The notes below the pieces were generated by a model. That model made no database searches. It was not told the DNA's origin and saw only the letters and a list, made by a program, of their open reading frames with translations. 64,000 bases of DNA from Tilletia caries (Eukaryota; Basidiomycota; Exobasidiomycetes; Tilletiales; Tilletiaceae), in assembly GCA_032718865.1 (NCBI GenBank), contig JALUTQ010000001.1:1860001-1924000 (forward strand), read 5' to 3'. The position numbers and the translations under genes were made by a program. Shown here in pieces: positions 19,458 to 31,392 of this stretch; positions within the stretch are counted from its first letter, which is position 1, and the number at the start of each line of letters is the position of its first letter.

Positions 19458-19650
19458 CAGCGACATATTCTCCTTTTCTTTTTCCTTTTCCTCCACATTT
19501 TTCTTTTCTCTTTCTTTTTTTGCTTTCTTTTACCCTTTTTGCCTTTTCTTTTCGGAAAAATGCCGCCGATCACACGTGATCGGCGTTTGGGAGCTGCACC
19601 CCTTTGGCTTCGGCCATTGCACTAGTCTGTATATAGTACAGGCTTGAAAT
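19455..19650 (+). ncRNA. candidate Fanzor guide-RNA / element-end region
   Basis: Directly after the Fanzor stop comes a pyrimidine-rich tract, then two hairpins. One has a perfect 10-bp stem CGCCGATCAC / GTGATCGGCG with a 2-nt centre (19564-19585). A smaller one is CTGTA-TATAG-TACAG (19627-19641). In TnpB and Fanzor systems the guide (omega) RNA overlaps or follows the 3' end of the nuclease gene and the element end supplies its structure. The location fits. The function is inferred and the boundary is not defined. Confidence 0.3.
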
Positions 19651-20263
19651 GCAGCGCTTGTCTCTGACTTTTTCTCACATCACCTCCAACCTCTTCCTTC
19701 TTCTTCCTTCCTTCAATCACATCTGCGCAGACAAGCAAAGACGCAAGCAACGCACGCTCCACGCTCGATCACAACATCCACCTTGGCCTCTGACGATCTC
19801 GACGTTCATCGCGCGGCACTGACAGCACAATCGGCCACGAGGTCCTCCGCTTCCAATCGACAGCAGTCCCAGCTTCGAGCCGCGTGCCAGGCTGCGAGAA
19901 GTGGTCGGCCAGGCTCGCCGTCGATCAAACCAACACAGAAAGGTTCGCTCCTTTAGTCTCTGGAGCCCGGAGCTGTAGCAGCCACGCGGAAGGCGGAGGA
20001 GGACAGCATCCATAGTTCCATACATCCCACGCTTGAACGCCGGGAGGTATTCGCGCACAGCATCCAAGACAGCAGACAGTCAAGGGTATGTTCCGCTTCT
20101 CTACTCTATGCTCTGCTTTTTTTCTTCGCTCGCTCACTGACTTCTGCAACATGCGCAACCTTAATTGGTCTCAATCACCACCAGACGCTCGGTTCCCCTT
20201 TTCCCCTTTCCTCTTCTTCTCGTCTCTCTTCTCCTTCTTGCCCTTCTTCTCATCCAGTAACTC
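19651..20263 (+). promoter_or_regulatory. promoter and 5' leader of the bZIP gene, with a likely leader intron
   Basis: This lacks coding sequence. A GTATGTTCCG donor at 20086 and pyrimidine-rich acceptors CACCACCAG (about 20,184) or TTCTCATCCAG (about 20,257) suggest an intron in the 5' untranslated region, ending a few bases before the ATG in the second case. The spacing from the Fanzor element is about 0.6 kb. Confidence 0.45.
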
Positions 20264-21240
20264 ATGGATCCCTCCGACTTCCTGTTCGGGCTCAACCACC
20301 AGCTCTCGCCCGATAGCAACGGACGTCGACCGCCCTCAGCGGCAGATACCCCGACCGCCCTCCACAACGGTCTCGACGTCGTCTTCACCAACGAGCTCCA
20401 ACACGCAGCCGGTGCTGGCCAGGGTCCCACCGCCGACGACGAGTTGATGCGAGCAGGCGTTCCCAACTTGGCCGAACAGCTCGCACTCTGGACAAACGCA
20501 AACTTCAGCTTCGACGGCCCCACCGGCCACGCACTCCTTGCCGACGACGAGGAAAAAGAGAAGGAGAAGGACGAGGGAGACGGTTCGAAAGATAAGGGTC
20601 CCAAGTCCTTCGGCTTCAACAACCCAAATCACCGTCTGGAGGAAGCTACTGGTCGGCCTTTAGGTGGACCTGCACAGCCCTTACCCGGACCTTCACGACA
20701 GTACGCCGGCGCCGCTGGTCCCGGTGGCTCGGGCAACAACAACGCGTCTGGCGGTGGGCTCGATTTAGGCCGCGGCCGCAATAATTCCCACCAAAACCCC
20801 GGTTTGCCGAACGGTTCACAGCCGAGCCCCGCTCAGTCGATCCCTACTTCCTCGGCTCAACAGGGCGGGCCGGGCTCGGCATCAGTAGCCACGTCGCAAC
20901 CTCCGCCCGGCGGGCTTGCAGGATTCGGCGGTCTGAACTTTGGTGGTCTGGCGGGCTTGGGAGCACCCGTGCCCCAGACCCCGAGTTCGGCCGCCCTTGG
21001 GTCCCTGCCCTTCCTGTACAATGCCGATCCTGCCGTCGCTGCCAGACTGGGAGCGGCTCAAGCTGGGTTGGGAACGTCGCCGCCTGCGTTGGACATGACT
21101 TCGATCCTGGCGCTCCAGCATTTGCTGACGAGCAATCCACTTGCGCTTGCCCAGCTGAGCTCGAGCTTGGCGAGCATCAATCCGCTTCTCGCCCAGATGC
21201 AGCTTGCACAGGCTCAGCAACAACAACAACAACAACAACT

Positions 21241-21300
<60 letters not shown>

Positions 21301-22789
21301 ACAGCAACAACAGCAACAGCAACAGCAGCAGCAGCAGCAACATCAACAGCAGCAGCAGCAGCAGCAGCACAATCTTCATCATCAACAGCAACATCCTCAA
21401 AATACACCTCACTCCTCTGGGATATCTTCGCCTCCCAACGGTTCCCTTCTCCCCTTTGGAGCAAGCTGGAATCTCCCCGGACCAGGCGCACCGCCGCCTC
21501 CAACCCCGCCCGTAGGGTCAGCACCACCACATGTACAAGCAGTCGTAGCACCACAACCACCACCAGCAGCGGGAGCAGAGCACGGACATACAGGCGCGAG
21601 CGGAGGTGGCAGCAACACGACTTCGCCGCCATCCCAGGCGTTCTGGTCCCATCCCAGTCTGCAATCGGACGCCCGCTTTAGCTCATTTTCGGGTCCGAGC
21701 GCCGGTGGAGCGGAAGGGCTGTCTCATCATCCCGGCGCTGGGGCGGCGTCTGCGGGCCCGCATGCACCTCCTCATATCAACGGTGGAATCGGTGGACATG
21801 GCGGAGCGGGGACGGGGTTGCCCTTCTTCCCCAGTGCTGGTGATATGCAAGGTGCCTCCGCGCACATCAACGGACTGGGAGCTGATTCCAATCTGGGCGA
21901 TGACGAAGATGACTACCCTCTACCTCCGAAGCGAAAACGCGGTTCACGGCATACGGCCACGGCTGCCTCGTCATCTGCTGCTGCGATGGCTGCGGCCATG
22001 GCTGCTGCGAACGACGGTAGCGCGACGGAGGGGTTTGGTGGATATTCGAATGCGGGCGATTCGGATTCGGCGGGGCCGTCGGGTCGGGAGAGCGGGAGGC
22101 AGTCCGGGCTGGAGCGGAGACTGTCGTTGGATGTGCCGCCGCTTAAGTTGATTGATACTGGCAATCCGGAGGCGGACGCGGAGGCGAATCGGGTGTTAAT
22201 TGAGGAGGACAAGCGGAGGAGGAATACGGCTGCTAGTGGTGAGTTTCTTCTTTTTTTGATTCTCTTTACGCGTCTCAGGGTCCCTCGTTTTCTTGGTTCT
22301 TGGACACTGAAGTTCTCTGGGCGCGTTTTCCTCTTTTTCTCAGCTCGATTCCGGATCAAGAAGAAGCAGAGGGAGGCAGCGCTCGAGACGTCTGCGAAGG
22401 AGATGTCTGGCCGGGTTCGCGAGCTCGAGCAGGAGAATGCCCGCTTGAGGACGGAGAATGGGTGGTTGAAGAGTCTGATCCAGGTCCGGCCCAATGGCAG
22501 CGGCGGGTCCGGAGATGCGAACGGCGGAGGTGGAGGTGGGGGTGCAGCGGTTGCGGGACCTTCGACCTCGTCGTCTTCTTCCTCATTGCCGACGCAGCAT
22601 CTGCCAGGAGGAGGAGGAGGAGGGTCGAGCCGCGATACGGACCTCGGGCCGCGCGATCGGTCCCATGCTTCGTCGTCGAGCACGGCTATCAACGGTGGAA
22701 GTCGATATGGCTCTGGGCCGTCGGGTGGGAAGGGGGCCGCGTCGGGAAGTGGGGCGAACGCGTCGCAAGGGCCTCGGTCGTCTAGATGA
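20264..22789 (+). CDS. bZIP transcription factor, Cys-3/Zip1 (MetR) type
   Basis: Exons 20264-22238 and 22344-22789 give 806 residues. The basic region spans the intron: EEDKRRRNTAAS then ARFRIKKKQREAALE (about 650-675). A leucine zipper (VRELEQENARLRTENGWLK) follows. The NTAASARFR core is the one seen in fungal Cys-3/Zip1/MetR regulators of sulfur metabolism and related Gcn4-like factors, so a nuclear DNA-binding role is well supported. The exact target pathway is inferred. The N-terminal 640 residues are low complexity, with a CAG/CAA-coded polyQ tract at about 317-369 and Gly/Ser/Pro-rich stretches. A PPKRKRGSR motif may be a nuclear localisation signal. The last 100 residues are Gly/Ser-rich. 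Confidence 0.85.
21216..21369 (+). repeat. CAG/CAA trinucleotide tract coding polyglutamine
   Basis: About 50 glutamine codons with two His interruptions, in the bZIP gene. Mixed CAA and CAG codons slow slippage compared with pure CAG. Length variation between strains would be expected. Confidence 0.9.
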
Positions 22790-23665
22790 ACGCGGGGACC
22801 AAGCCTCCCTCGACGCTCATTCTCTCAAACGATTTTCACGACTTTCTCAAAAGATCCTCTACATGCGGATACCTTCACGAAACAGGGGATACCAAGAACC
22901 GGCCTCGTTTCGTCTTCTCCCTCGCTCTCTCTCTTCGGTGCTCTCGTGTACTAGTATGGCCAGATCCCCTCCCCCCGTCTTCCTCCTCTAGCTTCTGAGA
23001 TGTCTATCTCCTTTGTCTTGCGCCGAAAATGCAACATCAAAGTTCGTCCCAGCTACATCTCCTGGCTTGACCTCATCTTCGCATCTTCCCGCTTGCTGTT
23101 TCCCATGCGGATTGCGGACCAGAGCACAGGTTACTTATCTTCTCACCACGATTGCCTCTTTCCGACCATCGCCACTCCCCCCAGCGCCCCAGCCCCAGCC
23201 CCAGCCCCGGGCTCTCGGATTCGCTTCCTGAATCCTGGCGATTAGCCCCCTCAGTTCTTCCATACGACCTTCGTTCCTGGCCGCAATTCCTTTGTTCTGG
23301 GTTGAAGCTCCGCAGTTCAAGCGATCAAGAAGCTCGAGCGGTCGAACCTCTCGCTTCTTTAACATCTCCTTGAAACCTCGAGCTCACCTTGACCGCACTC
23401 TGCTGCGCAAGCCCCAGCCCCTTGCCGTGAAAGCCCGAAGCAGCGAGCGAGCGCGCAAGTCCGTCTCATCTTTTCTTTCGCAGACACGGGCAGCATCACA
23501 GAGATCTGCGATGGCACCGCACTTTCACCGACAGGCCTGCATAAGTACTTGTGGCGAGCTGGACTGCTGAGGCTCACCCTCCTTCCCCATCCCTTCCGCC
23601 CTCTCTCGTCTTCTCATTGACAGTCCTTCCAACCCCCTCCTCCACTATTTTTCTCTAGACGGACA
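22790..23665. other. intergenic, no supported gene
   Basis: 3' flank of the bZIP gene and pyrimidine-rich promoter of the UNC93-like gene. Only short frames without motifs were found. Confidence 0.5.
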
Positions 23666-25777
23666 ATGTCGGTTGCCAACACGACCCCATCGCACGAAAA
23701 GGACTTGCTCGCCAGCGACCTGGCCAACGCCCAGATGGAACCACCCGGACTGGAAGCAGGCGGTCCTTTCAAGAAGCACAATAGCAAGAAGAGCTGGGTT
23801 CGGACCAAGTACGATTCGCCTACCTTTCAGGTCTTTTTGGTCGGTACGTCCCAATTATGCCGTTCCAATCACTCGCTAAGCCAGAATATGGACGATGCTA
23901 ATCTCATCGCGGATTCTTATTCCTTGGTAGCCGTCGTCTGCTTCTTGACTCCGGGCCTATACAATGCGCTCTCTGGTATTGGAGGTGGGTGCGATGTGAA
24001 GGGATCGTCCTCGAAGAAACAAAGGTCCGATTGCTTACCGTTCGCTCTCTGCTTCCAATCTCGTGACCAGGCGGAGGTCAGCTCGACAACAGTATCTCCG
24101 AGAAAGTGAGCTCCTTCCTTGGTCGCCATGATCTCCTTTGCCAATTTTTCTCTTGCTGACCCCTCTGCCGATGACGATCCGTAAGGCAAGCATCGCGCTC
24201 TACTCAACCTTTGCCACCGTCTCCTTCTTCGCCGGCTCCATCCACAACAAGCTCGGAACCCGGCTCACCCTCTGGATCGGCTCCCTCGGCTACGCCCTGT
24301 ACGCGGCCTCCTTCCTCTCCTACAACCTGAACCAGAACGCCGCCTTTGTCGTCGCTGCGGGGGCCATCTTGGGCGTTTGTGCCAGTTTGCTCTGGTGCTC
24401 TCAGGGCGCGATTATGATGACCTACCCGACCGAGCAGGAGAAGGGGAAGATGATCGCCCTCTTCTGGGCCGTCTTCAGTGAGAAATATCTCTGAATTCCT
24501 GCGAGGATGATTCCACTTCGTATTGAAGCTCGCGTCTATTTTACTCTCCACAGATCTCGGCGCAGTCATTGGATCCGTCATCGAACTGGGGCTCGCCCAG
24601 AACAACGAGGCGAATACGGTCAACAACGGAACCTATGCGGCCTTCTTCGTGTTGATGTCGATTGGCTCATGCATCACCTGGCTTCTCAAGAAGCCAGCGG
24701 ACGTCGTTCGTAATGACGGCTCACGTGTCATGGTGCCGCCGCAGGCGAGTTGGAAGCACGAGATTCAAGGTAAGTTTGCAAAGTCTCGCAACGAAGCCAC
24801 GAGCGTTGAAGCCCATCTGAACAATCCTCATTCTCTCCACACAGGATTGTTTACAATTCTTCGCACAGATCCGTGGATCATCCTCCTCTTCCCCATGTTC
24901 TTCGCCTCCAACTTTTTCGTGAGTCTCCCCCCTTTGAGCGTCACGCACATGTAGTGGCTGATCATAAGATGGATTTCACTTCTGCAAAAACAGTACACAT
25001 GGCAGTTCAACAGTTTCAACGGCTCCCTCTTCACCCTCCGCACCCGCGCCCTCAACAGCATGCTCTACTGGCTCGCCCAGATGGTCGGCGCCTTCCTCCT
25101 CGGCATCCTCCTCGACTCGACCCGTCTCTCCCGCCGCCGACGGGCCTGCATCGGCTGGGCCGTCTGTTTCGGGCTCGTCTGGGCCGTGTGGGGCGGGAGT
25201 TATGCCAAGCAGCGCACGTATACCCGCGAGAGTGTGCATGAGCAGGGCCTGGGCGGCTTTGTTCGGCTGGACTACCGTGATGGCGGCCGGTATGCGGGTC
25301 TCTGCATTCTGTACATCATGAGCGGGGTTGTGGACGCGGTTTGGCAATGCCTAGTCTACGTGAGTTGTCTCTATGGGAAAGACTGTCAAAGCTCGGAAGG
25401 ACCTGCTGACACGCGGTTACCTTCACCAGTACCTGCTCGGCGCTGTATCCAACGATCTCGGCAAACTCGCAGCGCTGGCAGGCTTCTACAAAGCCCTTCA
25501 GTCCGCAGGCGCCGCGTCAGCATTCGGGGTCGACGTCAGCGGGAGCCCATACATGACTCTCCTCGCCGTCACATGGTCTCTGTGCGTCGCTGGCCTTCTC
25601 TTCGCCATGCCTGTCATCTGGCTCCGGATCGGAGATGTGACGAAGGAGGAGCGAACTGTGCTGGTTTCGGGGGCGGCAGCCGAGTCGAAGATCAGATCCT
25701 CGGCTGATGAGGAGGACGGCGAGGGTATGAAGGGCGAGGGGGCTGTCGTCCTGGGACCGCCGAGACCTCTCCTCTGA
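23666..25777 (+). CDS. UNC93-like major facilitator transporter
   Basis: Eight exons (23666-23843, 23931-23984, 24071-24105, 24186-24477, 24554-24769, 24845-24918, 24994-25359, 25430-25777) join to 520 residues. The pattern of about 11-12 hydrophobic helices and motifs such as TPGLYNALSGIGGGG, GCASLLWCSQGAIMMTYP-like (ASLLWCSQGAIMMTYPTE) and RDPWIILLFPMFFASNFF-like segments (RTDPWIILLFPMFFASNFF) fit the fungal UNC93-like (DUF895) branch of the MFS. The substrate is unknown. The N-terminal 45 residues and the acidic C-terminal tail are cytosolic by prediction. The 35-nt third exon is unusually small but keeps frame and has good splice sites. The start was chosen as the ATG in the frame entering the first helix. 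Confidence 0.8.
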
Positions 25778-26518
25778 ACCTCGGCCTGCTCTCCTGAAGC
25801 GGACCTCGACTGGGCATAATATCGCCCGAAGAGCTCTCTATCCGTGTCGCTATGGGTTTTCGTCCGCTGTAAAACTGTCCTGCATTCTCGCATCATCGTA
25901 ACCCTGCATCTTCCCCTCGTCGTCTATCCATGCACTAAGCCTGTGACCATATCGGCCTCAGAAGGTGTGTAGTAGAAGTAAGGAAGTGGATCGTTCAAAT
26001 TCAAAGAAGTGTAGTCCGAAGACAGAGAGGAACAGAGAGCAAAGTGGGGGCCGGTATACGTAGTAGTAGGGTGGAAGTCAAGAGAAATGCAAATCGACGA
26101 TTTTATGCTGGGAAGAAACCGAGGAGCTGCATGGGTTGGAGAGGGCGACGACAGTATAACGGATTGCTTGCGTCTGGACGGGGATGGCAGGTTTTCGAAA
26201 ATCGTATGTGACATGGGCCATGGAGGATAAATTGTTGAGAATTGGGGAGACCCTGCCCGACCATTCCAAGGATTATGGCCGTCTTCTTCTCGTCCTGGCC
26301 CTGGCGAGAGGATTATTGTTGTTCGTGAATGGATACGTCAAGGCATTGGGGCAACCCGAGATGCGGTTTGCATAAAGTTCGTAGAGATTGGGGTAGAAAG
26401 CGGATGGGGGTCGTGTTTGGATTGTGTGTAAATCTACCTGAGCAAGGTCCTGTTGTATGAGTCTGGGACTGGCTGTGCTGCGTGCCCTGTTGCAGCAGGT
26501 CAAGGCCACCGAGATCGT
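25778..26518. other. convergent intergenic region
   Basis: This holds the 3' flanks of the UNC93-like gene and of the DHA2 transporter, which converge here. No coding signal was found. Confidence 0.5.
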
Positions 26519-28861
26519 TCAGTGACCGTTTTCTGGCTCGAGAGGCTCCTCCTGCAAACCAAAGCATGTGAGTAAATGAAGACTGCGGAGGTATGAAGAA
26601 AGCTCAACACCAGAAACGCACCTCTTCCAATATAGTCTCCTCGCGCGCGGGCTGGCTCGCCGGGTTGGACTTGTGTCCAGGCAGAGCGTGCTCCGCAATG
26701 GGAAGCAAGGCAAAGAGCGCGAACAGACCGGCAGCGGCCGTGGCGATGAAGACAATGTGCATCGAGCTCTGGTAAGCACCGATCGCGAGTTCGCGAGTCG
26801 CCTTGGGCAAGCTGCGGATCGAAGAGACGTCCTGACGAATGATGTCGATGGTCTGCAAGGCGAAAAAGAATCACAGAGTCAGGCAATGAAAATACAGAAA
26901 GGAGGGGATGATAATGTGTCGTCCGCGGTTGTCACTCACCTTTTGAGGAAGTCCCGACTTCTCGAGGTTGCTCTGCAAGTAGTTCTGCAGGATGGCGTTT
27001 GAAAGCGAGATACCCAATACGGAACCGGTGGCACGGAAGAGGTAGGTGCTGCAGACAAAGGGGAGTCGATCAGTTTGACGCGTCGAGAAAAGGCAAGCGA
27101 ACATGGACAAAGGGTACTCACACGCCTGTGGCGGCAGCCATGTCCTTGGGATCGATCGAGGCAATGAGCGCGACCAAGCTGATGGTCAAGATACCACCGT
27201 AACCGGCACCACCGGGCAGCATCGAGATCCAGTAGAACCACTCGTGTGTCTCGCCGCGCTTCCAGAAGCACATGAGGAGGGGACCGAGGAACGCCATGAC
27301 ACCGGCGGTGAGGAGCATGCGGCGGTACTTGCCTGTGCGGGCCATAATAAGACCAGAGCCGAGCGAGCACGAAGAGGCAACGATAGCGTTGGGGATGAGG
27401 TGCAAGCCGGCGTAGGACGCCTTGGTCTGCTCGACTGCGGTGAAGTAGAGCGGAACTTGGAATATGATCGAGAATTGAGACTGCACAGGACAAACAGAGA
27501 TCAGCTGCCTGCGGAAACGCAACGCGTACAATATGTAGGGAACACGCGCGACTGACCATCGATATGAACCAACAAGCAATGGCGACGAAGCCGGGCGTGC
27601 GGGTGAAGAGAACGCTCATGGGCATCAAAGGCTCACGCGCGACGTACTTCTCGATAAGAGTGAAGATGACGAGACCACCAAGACCGCCAGCAATGGTACC
27701 GATGACCATAGAGTCGTTCCATGCACGTTCGTTGCCTCCCAAGCTGAGACCGGTAAGGAGCAGGGTGACGGAGATGACGAGGGAGAGAGAGCCAAGGTAA
27801 TCGATGCGCTTGAGCTTCTCGACCATGCTTCCGGGACCTGCAGGTGGAAAAACACGTCCGGTCAGATCACGGAGATGGAGCGAGGTGAGAGGAAGTTAAG
27901 ATCTCCTATGGGATGAGCTCACCTGCGGGGATGTCTATCTTGTAGGACACGACACCGAAGTGGATGGCGCACAAAGGGACCTGGACAAGGAAGGCCATGC
28001 GCCAGCCGAAACGGCTCTCAGCGAGAGCACCACCGAGGGGACCACCGAAGGCAGCACCGGCCGCGTAGACGAGGTTACCGAGACCTGAGAGCAGGCGCAT
28101 GTATCGTGAAGAGATTTAGCACGCATATAGCAGATTCAAAGCGGGAGGGTGAAGAACTAAATGCACTCACCTTGCCATGTGCCACGCGCCTTGATGGAGA
28201 CAAGGTCCGAAGTAACAATAGTGGACATGGTAGTCAGACCGCCGCCTCCGATACCAGCAATGGCACGCGCCGCGCACAACTGCGGGAAGGTGGTAGCCAG
28301 ACCACAGAAGAGAGATCCGATGAGGAAGATGGCGGACGCGAAGAGAGTAGCGGCCTTGCGACCGAAGATGTCAGACGCCCGGCCGTAGAGCGGCTGGAAG
28401 GCTGTCTGGGTGAGCAGGTACGAGGTTCCGAGCCAGCCGATCTCGCGAGAGACGCGGAACTCGGATCCGACGGTGGACATGATGGTCGCGACTATAGTAC
28501 CGTCCAAAGCGGCGAGGAAGGTGCCGATCCACATGGCAGACATGATGAGGAGCACATCGTCGCGCTGGGGGGGTGCGGCAATCGAGATGACACTTGCGCC
28601 TGGCTGGGCTGCCAGAGGCTGGACGGAGAAGTGGGAGGCGTCCGGCTGGGGCACGAAGGCGGATGCGTTGGGGTCGACACCGGCTGCGGCATCGCGGATC
28701 GCACCGAAGGCGGACTCCTGTGCGATGGCGTCCTCGAGCTGGGACTGGTGCTCGATCACCGATCCGCCGCCTTCCTCGAGGAAGTCGGGGCGGGTCGACG
28801 AGGCGAGGGCCGAGGATCGGCGGGTGCGGTCACCCAGCAGGGGCGAGCTTTCGGATGCCAT
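26519..28861 (-). CDS. DHA2-family MFS transporter (vacuolar basic amino acid / multidrug type)
   Basis: Seven exons (28861-28171, 28084-27923, 27837-27557, 27480-27122, 27048-26940, 26852-26622, 26551-26519) join to 621 residues with about 14 helices. MFS signatures are LDGTIVATIMSTV (motif D1 region), YLLTQTAFQPLYGRASDIFG followed by RK (motif A), and RAIAGIGGGGLTTM (motif B). This is the drug:H+ antiporter-2 pattern found in fungal Vba-type vacuolar transporters and multidrug pumps. The first 105 residues are a hydrophilic leader with ESSPLL, a possible dileucine vacuolar sorting signal. The last exon codes only 10 residues (EEPLEPENGH). Substrate unknown. Confidence 0.85.
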
Positions 28862-29311
28862 GGTCGACAAGGTAGCAGAGAGAGGGAATAGAGAAGGAGG
28901 GCAAGTGGGAGAACGTCGTCGGTGCGCGTCCTACTGTACTTGTGGGGGTAAGCAGGAAGAACGTCTCGCTCAAACACAGCGATGAAAATTCTCAATTGGG
29001 AGCGGAGCGTGCACAGATAAGGTTCTCACATGCTGTCACAAGTCACAGCAGCCAGATTGATTACAGCGTGATTACAATGTGATTACAACCCCAGGATCTG
29101 CGGCCTTTGATAAAAATCTTGCGAGTGACGTCGGTTCATTTGCGAGGCGAGCGAGCTGCGGCAGAGACTCGGGATCCCGGATCGTGGACGAGGACGCGAT
29201 GGGGAGGCGAGACAAAGGAGACGGGCAGGCAGGCGGGTCGAGAGTCGAGGCTCGAGCGGTGAAGCGGCGAATGCAAGGAGGGTTAGCAGGCCGCTCCGGG
29301 TGCAATTGCCA
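28862..29311. other. intergenic, no supported gene
   Basis: Promoter of the DHA2 transporter and 3' flank of FEN1, both on the minus strand. It includes the short direct repeat GTGATTACA(A) twice at about 29,067-29,090. Confidence 0.5.
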
Positions 29312-31119
29312 TCACCGCTTCTTCGCCGTCAGGACCGCTTTCGGCTTGCTGGAGGAGGACGATCCGCTCTTCTTCTTGTCGTCCTTGCCCTTGTTGTCTT
29401 TGCCCTTGCCCTTGCCGCCCTTCCCGCTCGAACCTGCCTCTGGCTTTGGCTTGCTCGATGGCAGTACTCTAGAGACGGTCCGGTTTGATTGGAAAAGAAG
29501 GTGGAAGGGTCAGCCTTTTCGTTTTCCAGCATAGTGATGCGCATGGAGGGTACGTACGTGAAGAAGCCATCCAGCCGGCCTTGTTGCTTGACCGACAGCG
29601 ATCTTGTCAACTTGTCCGCACCCTTCCGTACTCGGTCCTCGCTGCCGGTATGGAAGAAGCGGTCAGCAGACGTTTGGATGTGGAATCAGACGGCATGCTT
29701 GTACCCACCTGAATCCCTTGTCCTGGCACAGGAACTTCACCAGCCCCTCGACGTCAGGAGCCTCCCACTTCAACTGTAAGGAGAGAGGTTGGAATCAGCA
29801 ACCGAGCTGAAACGGGAAAAGTCGCCTCGCATGCTCGTACTTACTTCAAGATCGTCGCCCTTCTGCGTGTCTGGATTCTTGAACAGCTTGCGTGCCTCCT
29901 CATACGGCCACACCTCTGGGATCACAATGCTCTTTTTCGGCTCGCTTCGCAGATGCTCCAATATAGCATCAATCGTGCCATGTTCCCGTATCAGCTTGAG
30001 GGCCGTCTTGGGACCGATGCCCCTTATGGGGTCCAGGTAGTCGCACCCCAATAGAATGCACAGATCGATGAACTGAAACAGCATTTTCAGTATTCTGCAC
30101 CGAGACGAGAGTTACTGGGGAGCAAAGCTCACCTGGTCCATGTCCATACCGAAGCCCTCTCTTACTTTGGCGAGACTGACCTCATGTACCGGCATCTTCT
30201 TCTGCTCGCTGAAGGTCAGATGCTTCAGCAAGATGGGAGAGCCAAAGGTAAGGGTGTCCATATCCTCTGAGCCCGCAGCATACACCTGAAGAGCACAAGC
30301 ATGTCAAGCTTGTTAGCAAGCGGCAAGCAGCATGTGGTCCTCAAGCACCGCTGGTAGACTCACCTTGCCCGCCCGACATAGCTCAGCGCACTGTGCCTCT
30401 GCCTCTGAGGGAGCCTGCGAAAGTCGGCATGGAGCGGTGCATCAGCATCGCGGGTATACTGGACAGGACATGCATTTCATTCACTCACTGTCACGCATGG
30501 TATTCCCATCAGCTTCAGCAGTTGCCGAACCTCGTCATTGTGTGACTTGGTCGGCCGCACTTGGCGCCGTGCCAGCTGGTCCATTCGCTCATTGTCAGCT
30601 AGAAAACGGAAAAAAAAAGCACTCAGTGGGTAAGATTCTGACGTTTGAGAGTACATGCCATACGACCGCAAAAGGAAAGAAAACGTACCAACATCCTTCT
30701 CCTCCTCTTGCTCCTCCCGTGCCTCCTCGCGCTTCCCATACCGACTCGCAAGCACAGCCTTCTTGAGATCCGGCGGCTTGCCATCAAAGACGTACATCGG
30801 CTTGATGCCGTACTCGACCATGCGCAGTGTGCGGTAGAAGAAGCCCATCAGATGCGACGTCGTCTCTCCGCTGTCGGACATGAGCTGCTGCCCGTCCTGC
30901 TGCCGCACGGCGATCAGGAACTGGTACAGACTCATGCTGGCGTCGATCGCTACCTTGCGCCCGAAGTAGGTCTTGATGTCGGCCTCCTTTATGGCATCAG
31001 GGGCCTCATCTTGGATGAGACTTGTCAAACCTGACGACAGGAATTTCCAAAGCGGCGCGGTCAGCAAGATCCATCACAGCAGTTCGGACACGAGAAGTTC
31101 ACGCACCTTTGATACCCAT
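29312..31119 (-). CDS. FEN1: flap endonuclease 1
   Basis: Nine exons (31119-31107, 31030-30689, 30598-30489, 30414-30364, 30285-30133, 30072-29845, 29773-29709, 29641-29558, 29468-29312) join to 400 residues, the usual FEN1 length. It removes 5' flaps in Okazaki fragment maturation and long-patch base excision repair. Visible hallmarks are MGIKGLTSLI at the N-terminus, metal ligands in [38 protein letters not shown] and [14 protein letters not shown], and a PCNA-binding PIP box QGRLDGFF at about 340-347. A Lys-rich tail follows. The first exon codes only four full codons (MGIK). It is head to head with the carboxypeptidase S gene. Confidence 0.95.
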
Positions 31120-31392
31120 GATCAGCAGTCCGTCGTATTCGGTGAGTAAAATAAATCGGAGGACAATGTGTTCGTCGGAGGCATGGATGCTGCTGGTCGT
31201 TCTTCCCACTTGAAATCCGAATCCAACACAACGCGTCGCGTCCAAATTCGCGGGCGCGTGTCGGTCCCTAGCGCGTGTCTGCCGCGATTTCCGTGTCCCA
31301 CACTGCCTTGTGCAACACCGCCACGATAGGCAGAGAGACGAACGGACCATCATCGCAGATACTTACAAGTTGCATACATTCACTTAAGAGCA
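31120..31392. promoter_or_regulatory. shared divergent promoter of FEN1 and carboxypeptidase S
   Basis: Only 273 bp separate the two ATGs on opposite strands, so both core promoters must lie here. I see no clear TATA box. Confidence 0.5.

Noticed and set aside
20882..21632. minus-strand Leu- and Val/Ala-rich frames
   Set aside because: Antisense shadows of the polyQ tract in the bZIP gene.
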